Of a stretch of DNA of 64,000 nucleotides, positions 40,787 to 53,045 are shown in pieces; the stretch's first letter is position 1, and every line of letters begins with the position of its first letter. Source of the stretch: Oscillospiraceae bacterium (lineage in GTDB: Bacteria > Bacillota > Clostridia > Oscillospirales > Ruminococcaceae); the NCBI GenBank assembly GCA_017848115.1, contig JAGAKZ010000027.1, forward strand, positions 21,468 to 85,467. The letters run 5' to 3'. The notes under the pieces are model-generated. The model was not told the DNA's origin and did not search any database. It worked only from the letters and a program-made list of their open reading frames with translations. Made by a program: the position numbers and the translations under genes.

Positions 40787-41698
40787 ATGATCAGAAATAT
40801 TCAGGACGAAATTTTAAAGCTGAAAAAAGAAAAGGATATCTGCATACTTGCACACAGTTATCAGGGTGCTGAGATACTTGAAGTTGCAGATTTTACAGGT
40901 GACTCTTATCAGTTAAGTCTTATGGCGGAAAAAACAGATGCGTCTGTAGTGATAATGTGTGGCGTAAGATTTATGGCTGAAACAGTAAAAATCCTGTCAC
41001 CGCAAAAGAAAGTTATCCTTGCGAATCCATATGCCGGTTGTCCTATGGCTGAACAAATGGATAAGAAAATAATCGAAAACTTTAAAAAGGAAAACCCTGA
41101 TTATGCAGTGGTAGCATACATAAATACTACAGCATCTCTTAAAACTGTATGCGATGTCTGTGTTACTTCTGCATCAGCTGTAAATGTTGTAAAGAACATG
41201 AACGAAAAAAATATTCTCTTTATCCCTGACTGCAACCTTGGTTCTTTTGTTGCAAAACAGGTTCCGGATAAAAATATAAAACTTATGCAGGGTGGCTGTC
41301 CTTATCATTCAAAAGTAACAGAACAGGAAGCTTTAAAAGCAAAGGAACTTCATCCGGATGCTCTGTTCCTTGTTCACCCCGAATGTGTACCGGCTGTTAC
41401 AGAAAAAGCTGATTTTGTTGGTTCTACTTCTGCAATAATGAAGTTTGCTAAGGAGTCTGATAAAAAGGAATTTATCATCGGTACTGAAATAAGCATAGTT
41501 GAACATATGCAGTATATGTGCCCTGACAAGAAATTCTATCCGCTCTCAAACAATCTTATCTGTTCTGATATGAAGTGTACAACACTTATGGATGTTTATA
41601 ACTGTGTCCTCGGAAATGGCGGAGAAGAAATAATACTTAGTGAAGAAACTATTGTTAAAGCAAAAAACTGCATAGATAAAATGATAAAACTCGGATAA
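40787..41698 (+). CDS. nadA: Quinolinate synthase
   Basis: 303 residues, usual length. Condenses iminoaspartate with dihydroxyacetone phosphate using a [4Fe-4S] cluster held by three Cys: MCGVRFMAET, VHPEC and the MKCTTL region. Also LAHSYQ, GDSYQLS and NPYAGCPMA. nadB and nadC are not adjacent, so NAD synthesis genes are split in this genome or iminoaspartate comes from elsewhere. Terminated by a strong hairpin. Confidence 0.93.
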   Translation: MIRNIQDEILKLKKEKDICILAHSYQGAEILEVADFTGDSYQLSLMAEKTDASVVIMCGVRFMAETVKILSPQKKVILANPYAGCPMAEQMDKKIIENFKKENPDYAVVAYINTTASLKTVCDVCVTSASAVNVVKNMNEKNILFIPDCNLGSFVAKQVPDKNIKLMQGGCPYHSKVTEQEALKAKELHPDALFLVHPECVPAVTEKADFVGSTSAIMKFAKESDKKEFIIGTEISIVEHMQYMCPDKKFYPLSNNLICSDMKCTTLMDVYNCVLGNGGEEIILSEETIVKAKNCIDKMIKLG

Positions 41699-41702
41699 AG
41701 TT

Positions 41703-41745
41703 AAGGCGTTAATTTCCACATCGGTAATTAACGCCTTGTTTTTTT
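41703..41745. terminator. Intrinsic terminator after nadA
   Basis: AAGGCGTTAATT pairs perfectly with AATTAACGCCTT, followed by GTTTTTTT. Also serves the convergent ZIP gene's end. Confidence 0.9.
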
Positions 41746-42538
41746 AGCCTAAAGCAGTATCAAGTATCATCATCAATGAAAATCCTATAAGGGTAAACAT
41801 AGCCATTCTGTCTTTTTTCTCATTTGTCTGACTTTCCGGTATGATTTCTTCGACAACTACATAAATCATAGCACCTGCCGCGAATGCAAGAAGAAAAGGA
41901 AGTAACATACGTATTTTCATTACAAGCAAAGCACCGATAAATCCGGACAGTGGTTCAACCACACCGCTGAGCTGACCGTAAAGAAATGCCTTTTTAGGAG
42001 AAAACCCTTCCCTTCTGAGCGGAAGGCTTATCGCTGTACCTTCGGGAAAATTCTGAAATCCTATTCCCAAAGCTAACAAACACGCACCTACATGCGCACT
42101 GTTACTGTTGTCATAAGCTAATGCACCGAATGCTACACCTATAGCCATACCTTCAGGAATATTATGCATAGTGATAGAGAAAATAAGCATAAGACATCTT
42201 TTCAGACTGCATTTATCGAGATTATTTTTTTTAGAGATTTTTTCCTTAGTCATTATCTTATCAAATAACTTATCACCTAAAAATAATAATGTACCACCAC
42301 TGATAAATCCTGTAAAAGCAATGAGCCACGAAATCATTCCAAGATCCTCTGCCATTTCAATAGCCGGAGCAAGAAGTGACCAGAAAGAAGCCGCAATCAT
42401 TACACCACCTGCAAAGCCAAGCATTGCATCCATAAGATTTTTTCCGGGTCTTTTAAATATAAATACAAGCCCTGCACCGGCTGCTGTTATGCTCCATGTA
42501 AAAAGAGTTGCAACCAACGCTTCCAATGCATAACTCAA
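41744..42538 (-). CDS. ZIP-family metal transporter
   Basis: 264 residues, about eight transmembrane helices. The conserved HNIPEG (helix IV) and NFPEG (helix V) metal motifs are present, in a GufA/ZupT-like arrangement; a Lys-rich cytoplasmic loop (about 95-110) separates helices III and IV. Imports divalent metal, Zn, Fe or Mn. Single gene on the minus strand. Confidence 0.9.
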   Translation of the reverse strand: MSYALEALVATLFTWSITAAGAGLVFIFKRPGKNLMDAMLGFAGGVMIAASFWSLLAPAIEMAEDLGMISWLIAFTGFISGGTLLFLGDKLFDKIMTKEKISKKNNLDKCSLKRCLMLIFSITMHNIPEGMAIGVAFGALAYDNSNSAHVGACLLALGIGFQNFPEGTAISLPLRREGFSPKKAFLYGQLSGVVEPLSGFIGALLVMKIRMLLPFLLAFAAGAMIYVVVEEIIPESQTNEKKDRMAMFTLIGFSLMMILDTALG

Positions 42539-42601
42539 AACATCACCCGCCTTTCACAAAACGTTACACCCCATAATATGCCAGAAATCTAAAGATTGTG
42601 A

Positions 42602-42630
42602 TTGACAAATCTGAGTATGTATAGTAAAAT
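42602..42630 (+). promoter_or_regulatory. Promoter of the Hsp70-like gene
   Basis: TTGACA (42602-42607), 17 nt, TAAAAT (42625-42630). It lies inside the longest open frame and so supports the later start at 42668. Confidence 0.65.
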
Positions 42631-42667
42631 TATAAGTAAGAGTTTTATGTGGTATGGGGGGATAGAG

Positions 42668-45637
42668 ATGTACACTCGCAGTACAAATCAACTATGGGTA
42701 GATGAAAGTTTTTTTGGTTTCTTTACTGATATTCAATGCAACAAACAAATTGACGAAACAGAAAATAAACTTAACAAATATATAGAAAAAGTTTATGAAG
42801 AACTTGATACACTACCCTTGTGGACTAAAATAAACGATCAGGATATTTACTACATACGAAAGTATGACATACTAATGCCTGATATAACCGTGTACAGATG
42901 TTCTGTCGTAAACGAAAATAAATTTGATAATAACTTTGGAAAATTTACAGGTCGAATAATAAAAGAAAACGAAGCACTTGACCTTTTCTTTTTAAACCGT
43001 AGCAAAAATCCGTTTTTTGTTGATGATATATGGTTTACATCAGCCGGAAATAATCATTGTGTAGTACGATATCTTAACAGAGAAGATGAAACATACGAAT
43101 GCATGAATACGCAAGGTAATCGTTCGTGTTGTCATAAAAACTTTCATAATAACTGTCCTTCATGTAGCTGGGGATATGGCTTGAAAATACCTGTATTTGA
43201 TCTGACAGCCAAATCTACAGTTGAAAATTTTGTTTTATATGACATTGTTCCCGAAGAATTATCTGAAACCTGCAAATCTATACTTAATATTCTGTGTAGT
43301 CTTCATGTTGCCGGCTATATAGAATTTGAAGATAAAAAAATAGTGTTTGCTGATAAATTCAGAGAAGACATCTTAAATGATAAAATAGATGAAATTTTAG
43401 GTGTATCATTCAAAAAAAGTGATTTTGAATATGACATACAAAAATACTCTCAGGAAAACCCTATACAACTTGAGAAAACCCATATAGACAAGTACCTGAA
43501 AAATATACTCGAATGTGACAAAAATCGTGCCTCTATTGAAACCTACGATCCTAAAAGACTGACTGATCCTAACGAGGGAATGTGGGATCTTTGGGAAGAT
43601 GAAGGAAAATATGATGGAAAAATAAGTATTAAAACAAACTTTAATTTTATAGGGCGTAACCCTGTAGCAGATATAAAGGAAGACGGAATAGTTGGCATTG
43701 ATTTCGGTACTAAAAGCACTATAGTGGTTTATCAAAACGGAAATGACACTATTATGCCTATGAGAATAGGCCTTGGTACTATGAGCGCACAGATAACCCC
43801 CGAACAATACGAAAATCCGACCGTAATGGAAATTAAAAATCTTGAAAACTTTCTCAGATGTTATAACTCACGTGAAGGCCGCCCACCTACCGAATGGGCT
43901 GATATAACTGTTTCTCATACTGCTCATAACAATTTGACATCGAGTACAGCGACCAGCGATTTTTATTCGTATTTTTATGATCTTAAGCAGTGGTGTGCTG
44001 ATAACGAAAAATACAGAATAGTTACCATCAAGGATCAGTGTGAAAATGAATATGAACTTTCTCCATATATGTCAGATGATGAAAAGCCGTTTGATCCGAT
44101 CGAAGTATATGCATACTATCTTGGATTGTATATAAATAATATGCATAATGGTATATATCTTGACTATCTTCTTTCTTTTCCTATCACTTACCAAAAAGAG
44201 TTAAGAGAGAAAATTTTAAAAAGCTTTGAAAAAGGTTTGAAAAAGTCTTTGCCACAAACTATAATCAACAATCAACAGTATATGGACGAATTCAGTGTTA
44301 CAAACGGAGTAAGCGAACCTGTTGCGTACGCTATTACCGCATTTACCGAATTTGGTCTGAAACCTCATGAAAATCAGGAATACTTGTATGGAGTATTTGA
44401 TTTTGGTGGTGGTACTACAGATTTTAGTTTTGGTACTTATTCACGATCCGACATAAGCGAAAAAAAGAAATATGACTATGTTATAACTTGTATAAACTAT
44501 GGCGGTGACAGATATCTTGGCGGTGAAAATCTTCTTGAACTGCTGGCATATAACATATTTAGGGCAAACTACAAAAAGCTTTTGAAAAGAGATGACGGTT
44601 TTTGCGGAATACAGTTTACCTGTCCTTCTGAATGTGAATCTTTTCTTGGAGCTGAAACATTAATATCAACATCACGTAAAGCAAAAAGAAATATGAAACA
44701 GCTTATGGAAAAATTACGTCCATATTGGGAAAACCTCGGATATGAACGTAGTGAAATTTCTTCAGTCAGAAATAAAGCGTCTGAAACCTTATCGCAAATA
44801 GAAAAAGGTTTTATACGTGTTGACCTTTTTGATAACTCTGGAAATCTGATACATGATTTTGAACTTGATATATACAACGAAAAAACCGGTTTAGATATAA
44901 AACTTGATGAAATAATAGAAAATCGTATTGAACGTGGTGTACGTCAGTTTTTCTCAGCACTATCAGACTCTTTTAGTGAAAGCAAGCTTATTGACTCGAA
45001 CGGTATAGAAATATTTCTTGCAGGTAATTCTGGAAAATCTCCTGTGTTGAGAAAACTTTTTGATAAGTATTCCAAAGTTTTCTCAAACGCTTTTAAATCA
45101 GGAACATATTCACAGGATAGCATATTTCATATATATCCGTCTCTCGGCACCAATGAAGCCGTTGAAATTCAGCGTAAGAACGGAATAGACGCATATCCCG
45201 GTGAACTTTCGGGTCCAACAGGTAAAACAGGTGTCGCATATGGAATAATAAAAGGCAGAGTTGGTTCAAGAATAAAAATAGTTTCGAATATTTCCGATGG
45301 AGACGAACCAGTTTTTTATTTTAATCTTGGACATTGCGAAGACGATAAATTTATATGCGATATTACAAATAAAAATCTTAAATCAAAGTGGATAGAGTTC
45401 GGCTTTGCGGATGCATCAAGAATAGAGATTTATTATACTGACATGCCTGAATCAACTGAAAATGCATTGCCAATACATATAACAAATAAAAAAATAATAC
45501 GAATTAAAAAAATTTTTGAAAATGCATCTTTATATGTACGTGTAAAATCTCAAAATTCTCTTGAATATGTTATTTCAACACCTGATGGCATATTATCGGA
45601 TGATTATCTAACAGAAGTATCTGTGCTTGAATTTTAA
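42668..45637 (+). CDS. Large Hsp70/actin-like ATPase with N-terminal Cys-rich domain
   Basis: 989 residues from the ATG at 42668 (GGGGGGATAG upstream). Residues 1-330 are unlike any chaperone: a mixed domain with a C/H cluster (CCHKNFHNNCPSC, about 150-162) that could hold zinc, and a helical part. The actin-fold ATPase follows with phosphate-1 GIDFGTKST (343-351), phosphate-2 FDFGGGTTDF (about 577-586) and adenosine LAGNSGKSP (about 783-791). The C-terminus is a beta domain, without a classical Hsp70 substrate-binding lid. Stand-alone gene with own promoter and terminator. Similar large Hsp70-like proteins occur in accessory regions of gut Firmicutes; function unknown. Confidence 0.8.
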   Translation: MYTRSTNQLWVDESFFGFFTDIQCNKQIDETENKLNKYIEKVYEELDTLPLWTKINDQDIYYIRKYDILMPDITVYRCSVVNENKFDNNFGKFTGRIIKENEALDLFFLNRSKNPFFVDDIWFTSAGNNHCVVRYLNREDETYECMNTQGNRSCCHKNFHNNCPSCSWGYGLKIPVFDLTAKSTVENFVLYDIVPEELSETCKSILNILCSLHVAGYIEFEDKKIVFADKFREDILNDKIDEILGVSFKKSDFEYDIQKYSQENPIQLEKTHIDKYLKNILECDKNRASIETYDPKRLTDPNEGMWDLWEDEGKYDGKISIKTNFNFIGRNPVADIKEDGIVGIDFGTKSTIVVYQNGNDTIMPMRIGLGTMSAQITPEQYENPTVMEIKNLENFLRCYNSREGRPPTEWADITVSHTAHNNLTSSTATSDFYSYFYDLKQWCADNEKYRIVTIKDQCENEYELSPYMSDDEKPFDPIEVYAYYLGLYINNMHNGIYLDYLLSFPITYQKELREKILKSFEKGLKKSLPQTIINNQQYMDEFSVTNGVSEPVAYAITAFTEFGLKPHENQEYLYGVFDFGGGTTDFSFGTYSRSDISEKKKYDYVITCINYGGDRYLGGENLLELLAYNIFRANYKKLLKRDDGFCGIQFTCPSECESFLGAETLISTSRKAKRNMKQLMEKLRPYWENLGYERSEISSVRNKASETLSQIEKGFIRVDLFDNSGNLIHDFELDIYNEKTGLDIKLDEIIENRIERGVRQFFSALSDSFSESKLIDSNGIEIFLAGNSGKSPVLRKLFDKYSKVFSNAFKSGTYSQDSIFHIYPSLGTNEAVEIQRKNGIDAYPGELSGPTGKTGVAYGIIKGRVGSRIKIVSNISDGDEPVFYFNLGHCEDDKFICDITNKNLKSKWIEFGFADASRIEIYYTDMPESTENALPIHITNKKIIRIKKIFENASLYVRVKSQNSLEYVISTPDGILSDDYLTEVSVLEF

Positions 45638-45644
45638 ATATAAT

Positions 45645-45688
45645 AAAAAATATGGCAGTCCTGTTTAATCGTGACTGCCATATTTTTT
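45645..45688 (+). terminator. Intrinsic terminator
   Basis: AAAATATGGCAGTC pairs perfectly with GACTGCCATATTTT, followed by T run. Confidence 0.9.
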
Positions 45689-45820
45689 ATTATATTGATT
45701 TTCTCCTATTTTGTATGCAATAAATAATAGTAGCTACATTCCTAGATCAAATCTTTATAGTCGGATATGTTTAAAAAAACTTCTGCAGCTCGCTCAAAAT
45801 GATTATGATCTCCATCGTCT

Positions 45821-48369
<2,549 letters not shown>

Positions 48370-49206
48370 TTATTTTTTTAAAACTATACTTGTACTCGGA
48401 AAATATGTTTTCATTGTTGTTTTTATTATACAACAAATACGCTTGATTATTTCTTCATCATAATAATCATAAAAATCACCTATATAAATATCTATTTTTT
48501 CAGGCGGTAAAATCTGTGAGCCATATAACTCTGTCGCAGCTTGAACCTGTTTTGAAAAACTGTTTGTAAATGGTTTTGATTTTACCTTTCTTTGTGCAAT
48601 ATCAATCGGTATGTACAAAGGATAATCCCATTTCATATCAGATAGAAAACCGGCACCGTTATCAAATAATGGTGTATAACTATAACTGTTGTTATTTTCA
48701 TTATAAAGTAATGTAAAGTTATGAAAATGTCTGTCTTCATTTAATATCAACGCATCAAACTGCAAAATTCCTGTGATATATTCTCCGGCATTATCAATAC
48801 CATTGAGCATATTTAATTTTTCGCTTACATATTTTATCCTATCTTTTATGTTTGTCATTTTATCGATTGAATCATAAATATCCTCATTAAATTCATTCTT
48901 AAAAATACGTATAAAAGATGTTTCAGTGATACCATCAGACGTAAAAGTTTTTGATACACAACTTGTTGTAACAGAAAAATCATCTGTTTGCACCTTTGCA
49001 AGTTCATATTTAAGTATTTCAAATGGAAAATTGATTTCTTTTGCAATACGATATGAGAAAACTTCCGCAAGTGCTTCATAGCCCAGATCATCTAATTTGT
49101 ACCACAAATCAGAAACCTGATACTTTGGCTGATTGCCTTTGCTGGAAGTAGACGACTCAAACATATCCTCATGGTTCAGTTTAATTACGGATTTTGATAT
49201 CTTCAT
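48370..49206 (-). CDS. HipA-like kinase (C-terminal/HipT-like part)
   Basis: 278 residues. The kinase core of HipA-type proteins: LNEDRHFHNF (catalytic Asp and Asn) and PLFDNGAGF (metal-binding DNG). Short compared with full HipA (about 440); the missing N-terminal part corresponds to the upstream 115-aa gene, whose 3' end overlaps this start by 26 bases. HipA kinases phosphorylate aminoacyl-tRNA synthetases or other targets. No HipB-like DNA-binding antitoxin is adjacent. Confidence 0.72.
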   Translation of the reverse strand: MKISKSVIKLNHEDMFESSTSSKGNQPKYQVSDLWYKLDDLGYEALAEVFSYRIAKEINFPFEILKYELAKVQTDDFSVTTSCVSKTFTSDGITETSFIRIFKNEFNEDIYDSIDKMTNIKDRIKYVSEKLNMLNGIDNAGEYITGILQFDALILNEDRHFHNFTLLYNENNNSYSYTPLFDNGAGFLSDMKWDYPLYIPIDIAQRKVKSKPFTNSFSKQVQAATELYGSQILPPEKIDIYIGDFYDYYDEEIIKRICCIIKTTMKTYFPSTSIVLKK

Positions 49207-49528
49207 AATTTACCTCTTCGCCTTCCATACGTATCCAACCATAGTCTTCATATTGTAAACCATGATTAAAACGTATCAATACCCATGGGTCCCAACATGG
49301 CAAATCAAGTTTTTTTAAAATAAATTTAAGATCATGTCGAGTTTTAGGCATACATCTTGATTCAAGAAAATATTCAAAATCATCAAAAGAAGGAGTTTCA
49401 TTGATACCAAAAGGTCTTAACTGCATTTTATCAGTATAATTTTCTACACTTACTGTTTTTGTTTTATAATCAAAAATAATTTTTGCAACGGTTTTTTCGC
49501 GCCACATAAAATAAATAGTTTCCGGCAT
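49181..49528 (-). CDS. HipA N-terminal-like partner (HipS-like)
   Basis: 115 residues. MPETIYFMWREKTVAKIIFD...MQLRPFGINE then FLESRCMPKTRHDLKFIL, like the N-terminal domain of HipA-type proteins in Clostridia, which place this segment directly before the kinase. Encoded as a separate, overlapping gene here. In HipBST systems such a small protein acts as antitoxin; that role is inferred. Confidence 0.6.
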   Translation of the reverse strand: MPETIYFMWREKTVAKIIFDYKTKTVSVENYTDKMQLRPFGINETPSFDDFEYFLESRCMPKTRHDLKFILKKLDLPCWDPWVLIRFNHGLQYEDYGWIRMEGEEVNYEDIKIRN

Positions 49529-49623
49529 GATAATACACCTCTCTCTTAAAAAATATTTCCTTTATTATCAAGATTAGCGTCAAGCCGAGACCTGACGCTT
49601 AAAATGACTTGTATATGTTTTAA

Positions 49624-49980
49624 TCAGGTATTTTTATCAGTTACCTTGAACTGCTTGAGGTTACCTATCTTTTTACTTCTTTCGTGAAGTACTTCTTCAA
49701 CTTCTGAGAAAGGAAGGTTCTGCTGAGCGCAAAGAACCATTACATGATAGAAAAGGTCTGCGATTTCGTTTTTTAACTCGTCATTATCGTTGTTCTTTGC
49801 AGCGATTATCATTTCAGAGCATTCTTCACCGCATTTTTTGAGTATCTTATCCTGTCCCTGTGAGAAAAGATAGCAAGTATATGATTTTTTCTTCATTTCA
49901 TCTGAAGAAAGGTCTGTATTTGTTTCGTAGTCATTTTTTCTGCTCATTACTACATTGTATAATTCCTGAAGTTCGTTCAT
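49624..49980 (-). CDS. hisE: Phosphoribosyl-ATP pyrophosphatase
   Basis: 118 residues; MazG-like alpha-helical NTP pyrophosphatase with KCGEECSEM (metal-binding EExxE) and LKNEIADLFYHVMVL. Hydrolyses PR-ATP to PR-AMP, step 2 of histidine synthesis. Last gene of the operon; separate from hisI. Confidence 0.95.
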   Translation of the reverse strand: MNELQELYNVVMSRKNDYETNTDLSSDEMKKKSYTCYLFSQGQDKILKKCGEECSEMIIAAKNNDNDELKNEIADLFYHVMVLCAQQNLPFSEVEEVLHERSKKIGNLKQFKVTDKNT

Positions 49981-50009
49981 AACGTTATATCCTCCGTAAA
50001 AATATTTTA

Positions 50010-50342
50010 TTAATAAATCTGATTAAAAAAGCATGAATAACTGCCTGTATGACAAGCAACACCTGTCTGTTCGACATTAACAAGAAGTGTGTCATTATCG
50101 CAGTCACCAAATATTGAAACAACTTTCTGAAGATGTCCAGATGTTGCGCCTTTGTTCCAGTACTCCTGTCTTGAACGGCTCCAGAACCATGTGTATCCTG
50201 TTTCGAGTGTCTTTTTAAGGCTTTCCTTATTCATATATGCAAGCATAAGTACTGTTTTTGTATTTACATCATAGCATATTGCAGGTATAAGCTCACCTTT
50301 TTCAAAAAACTTATCAAGATTATTTTCATTTATATTGGTCAT
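50010..50342 (-). CDS. hisI: Phosphoribosyl-AMP cyclohydrolase
   Basis: 110 residues from the ATG at 50342, which has GGAGG eight bases upstream (an ATG at 50357 does not). Motifs [18 protein letters not shown] and the zinc ligands in DCDNDTLL and GVACHTG. Step 3 of the pathway. Begins 15 bases after the hisF stop. Confidence 0.95.
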   Translation of the reverse strand: MTNINENNLDKFFEKGELIPAICYDVNTKTVLMLAYMNKESLKKTLETGYTWFWSRSRQEYWNKGATSGHLQKVVSIFGDCDNDTLLVNVEQTGVACHTGSYSCFFNQIY

Positions 50343-50356
50343 AGCCTTATCCTCCA

Positions 50357-51112
50357 TTAACGTACGATTACGCCTTTACCGCGACAGTACTGTTTTACTT
50401 CCTGTACAGTAAGTTCCTTGAAATGAAACAGTGAAGCGGCAAGAGCTGCTGTAGCACCTGTCTTTTCAAAAACTTCTGCAAAGTCATTTATCTTTCCGGC
50501 ACCGCCACTTGCGATAACAGGGATAGTACAAGCGTTACATACAGCTTTGAGCATATCAATATCAAAACCTTCTTTTGTACCATCGGCATCTATGGAGTTA
50601 AGACAGATTTCTCCTGCACCGAGCTGTTCTATCTGTTTTACCCAGTCGATCAGGTCTATACCCATGTCAACTCTGCCACCGTTTATATATACAGTCCATT
50701 TATTATCTGCAATTTTCTTGGCATCTATTCCGACACAAATGCACTGGCTTCCGAATATGTCAGCACCTTCTTTTATGAGCTGTGGATTTTTTACTGCCTG
50801 TGAGTTTACTGAAACTTTATCGGCACCTGCACGAAGTGTTTCACGAATGTCGTTTACATCTTTTATTCCTCCGCCTACTGTGAGAGGAACAAAAACTTTC
50901 TTGGCTGTTTCTCTTACAACGTCTAAAAATACGCCACGCCCTTCATATGAGGCTGTGATATCATAGAACACTATCTCATCTGCGCCCTGTTTGTTGTACT
51001 CTTCAGCACATTCGACCGGATCGCCGACATCTTTTATACCTTCAAAGTTTACACCTTTTACAACTTTTCCGTTTCTTACGTCAAGACAAGGAATAATTCT
51101 TTTTGCCAGCAT
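50357..51112 (-). CDS. hisF: Imidazole glycerol phosphate synthase, cyclase subunit
   Basis: 251 residues from the ATG at 51112 (AAGGAG upstream). TIM barrel with KRIIPCLDV (catalytic Asp), GGGIKDV and catalytic ID-ADGT. Forms a heterodimer with HisH, encoded two genes upstream. The start lies four bases after the hisA stop. Confidence 0.96.
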   Translation of the reverse strand: MLAKRIIPCLDVRNGKVVKGVNFEGIKDVGDPVECAEEYNKQGADEIVFYDITASYEGRGVFLDVVRETAKKVFVPLTVGGGIKDVNDIRETLRAGADKVSVNSQAVKNPQLIKEGADIFGSQCICVGIDAKKIADNKWTVYINGGRVDMGIDLIDWVKQIEQLGAGEICLNSIDADGTKEGFDIDMLKAVCNACTIPVIASGGAGKINDFAEVFEKTGATAALAASLFHFKELTVQEVKQYCRGKGVIVR

Positions 51113-51116
51113 ATAT

Positions 51117-51848
51117 TTACTCCTTTCCTTTTGCAACTCTTATTGCTTCTTCAAGGTCAAGAGTTCCTTTGTAGATGGACTTTCCGCATATTGTTCCATA
51201 GAGACCCATTTCTTTGCAAGCCCTGATATCATCAATTGTATGTACTCCGCCACTTGCAACGATATTGCATCTGCCTTCTGTAGCGTCAGCAAGTGCCTTG
51301 AGCTGTTCTTTGTTTACACCCGAAAGTGTGCCGTCTTTTGAGATATCTGTGAATATAAAATATTTTACACCTGATAAGATCATTTCGTTTGCAAGCTGTA
51401 TATAGTTTACATCTGAGGATTCCAGCCAGCCTTCTGTAGCAACCATTCCGTTCATGGCATCAATTCCTACAACTATTTTTTCGCTTCCGAATTTTTCAAC
51501 AGCATCTTTTACAAGCTTAGGGTTTTTAAGAGCAACTGAACCGAGTATTACTCTTTCGATACCCATTTTCAGATATTCATCAATAGTTTCAAGACTACGT
51601 ATTCCACCACCGAGTTCTACTTTAAGATTTGTTTTCTCTGCAACATCGGTATATATTTTTGTGTTTACAGGACGACCTTCTTTTGCTCCGTCAAGGTCAA
51701 CCATGTGTATCCATTCTGCTCCTGCCTTTTCAAAGCCCTTTGCTGTTTCAAGGTAGTCTGAAGCAACTTTTTCTACAGTATTAAAGTCACCTTTGAAAAG
51801 TCTTACGCAGTTTCCGTCTTTTATATCAATAGCAGGAAGAATAATCAT
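51117..51848 (-). CDS. hisA: ProFAR isomerase
   Basis: 243 residues. TIM barrel with [13 protein letters not shown] (catalytic Asp), [17 protein letters not shown] and [11 protein letters not shown]. Isomerises ProFAR to PRFAR. ATG overlaps the hisH stop. Confidence 0.96.
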   Translation of the reverse strand: MIILPAIDIKDGNCVRLFKGDFNTVEKVASDYLETAKGFEKAGAEWIHMVDLDGAKEGRPVNTKIYTDVAEKTNLKVELGGGIRSLETIDEYLKMGIERVILGSVALKNPKLVKDAVEKFGSEKIVVGIDAMNGMVATEGWLESSDVNYIQLANEMILSGVKYFIFTDISKDGTLSGVNKEQLKALADATEGRCNIVASGGVHTIDDIRACKEMGLYGTICGKSIYKGTLDLEEAIRVAKGKE

Positions 51849-52450
51849 TTTATAAGTCCTCCGAAATTCTTTAATATCTGCAAACCTGTTTTTCCGCTCT
51901 TTTCCGGGTGGAACTGTGCACCGTAAACATTTGCACCATCATAAACCAGCGCCGGAACTTTACTGCTGTATTCACAATATGCGGATATAGCAGAGTCATC
52001 GCAATACGCCTGATATGAATGAACAAAATAAACATATTCGTCATCTGTGAGCCCTTCGAGAAGCGGACAGTCGTTTAAAAATTCGAGTTTGTTCCAACCC
52101 ATATGAGGTATTATCATACCCGGTGCAACTATCTTATCAACTTTTCCTTTTATAAGTCCAAGGCCATCTGCTTCTTCAAATTCGTATCCTTTTTCAAAAA
52201 GCATCTGCATTCCAAGACATATTCCGAGAAAAGGTTTTTTCTTTGCCTGTTCTTTGAGAGTTTCTACAAGTCCTGTGCTGTCGAGCATTTTCATAGCACT
52301 TGGAAATGCTCCTACTCCGGGGAGAATAATAGCGTCTGCATTTTCTATTTCAGTCTTATCTTTTGTAAGTTTGTTTTCAAGCCCAAGATAATCAAGTGCA
52401 TTTTTTACACTAAATATATTTCCTGCACCGTAGTCAATTATGGAAATCAT
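51845..52450 (-). CDS. hisH: Imidazole glycerol phosphate synthase, glutaminase subunit
   Basis: 201 residues. Class I amidotransferase with oxyanion GVGAFPSAM, nucleophile Cys in LGICLGMQ, and C-terminal His/Glu in QFHPEKS. Supplies ammonia to HisF. Overlaps both neighbours by 1-4 bases. Confidence 0.96.
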   Translation of the reverse strand: MISIIDYGAGNIFSVKNALDYLGLENKLTKDKTEIENADAIILPGVGAFPSAMKMLDSTGLVETLKEQAKKKPFLGICLGMQMLFEKGYEFEEADGLGLIKGKVDKIVAPGMIIPHMGWNKLEFLNDCPLLEGLTDDEYVYFVHSYQAYCDDSAISAYCEYSSKVPALVYDGANVYGAQFHPEKSGKTGLQILKNFGGLIK

Positions 52451-53031
52451 CAGAGAACCCCCTTTGTAGAAAGTGTTTTTCCGCTTTCGTCAAAAGCTGT
52501 AGCCATCTTAAGTGCGTGTGCAACAGCTTTGAATACAGCTTCACATTTGTGGTGGTCGTTTGTACCGTATACCATATCAGTATGAAGTGTTATTCCTGCA
52601 TTAAAAGCGAATGCTCTGAAAAATTCTTCGGTAAGGCATGCATCAAAGTTGCCTATGTACTGATTTGTAAAACTTCCTTTGAATACAAGAAAAGGTCTGT
52701 TACTTATATCAAGAGAACAGAAAGCGAGAGCCTCGTCCATCGGAATGTATGCTGAGCCATAGCGTACTATACCGCTTTTATTGCCAAGTGCCTGTGCCAT
52801 AGCCTGTCCAAGAACTATACCTGTATCTTCTACAGTATGATGTCCGTCAACATGAAGATCACCTTTTGCTTTTATATCCATACTTATACGGCTGTGTACG
52901 GAAAGAGCTGTCAGCATATGATCAAAAAAGCCGATACCTGTATCTATTGATGCTGTTCCTTTTCCGTCAAGAGTAACTGTAACTTTTATATTTGTTTCAC
53001 CTGTTACACGCTCTATAGTGGCTGTACGCAT
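52450..53031 (-). CDS. hisB: Imidazoleglycerol-phosphate dehydratase
   Basis: 193 residues, monofunctional (no phosphatase domain). Manganese-ligand motifs HMLTALSVHS, DGHHTVED and NDHHKCEA. The histidinol-phosphate phosphatase is not in this cluster and must be encoded elsewhere. Confidence 0.96.
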   Translation of the reverse strand: MRTATIERVTGETNIKVTVTLDGKGTASIDTGIGFFDHMLTALSVHSRISMDIKAKGDLHVDGHHTVEDTGIVLGQAMAQALGNKSGIVRYGSAYIPMDEALAFCSLDISNRPFLVFKGSFTNQYIGNFDACLTEEFFRAFAFNAGITLHTDMVYGTNDHHKCEAVFKAVAHALKMATAFDESGKTLSTKGVL

Positions 53032-53045
53032 TTATCTGCCCTCCG

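Noticed and set aside
45700-45820. A 30-odd-codon frame behind the GNAT gene on the minus strand that looks coding
   Set aside because: It starts right after a stop, has no start codon or ribosome site, and matches nothing known to me; possibly a decayed gene tail.
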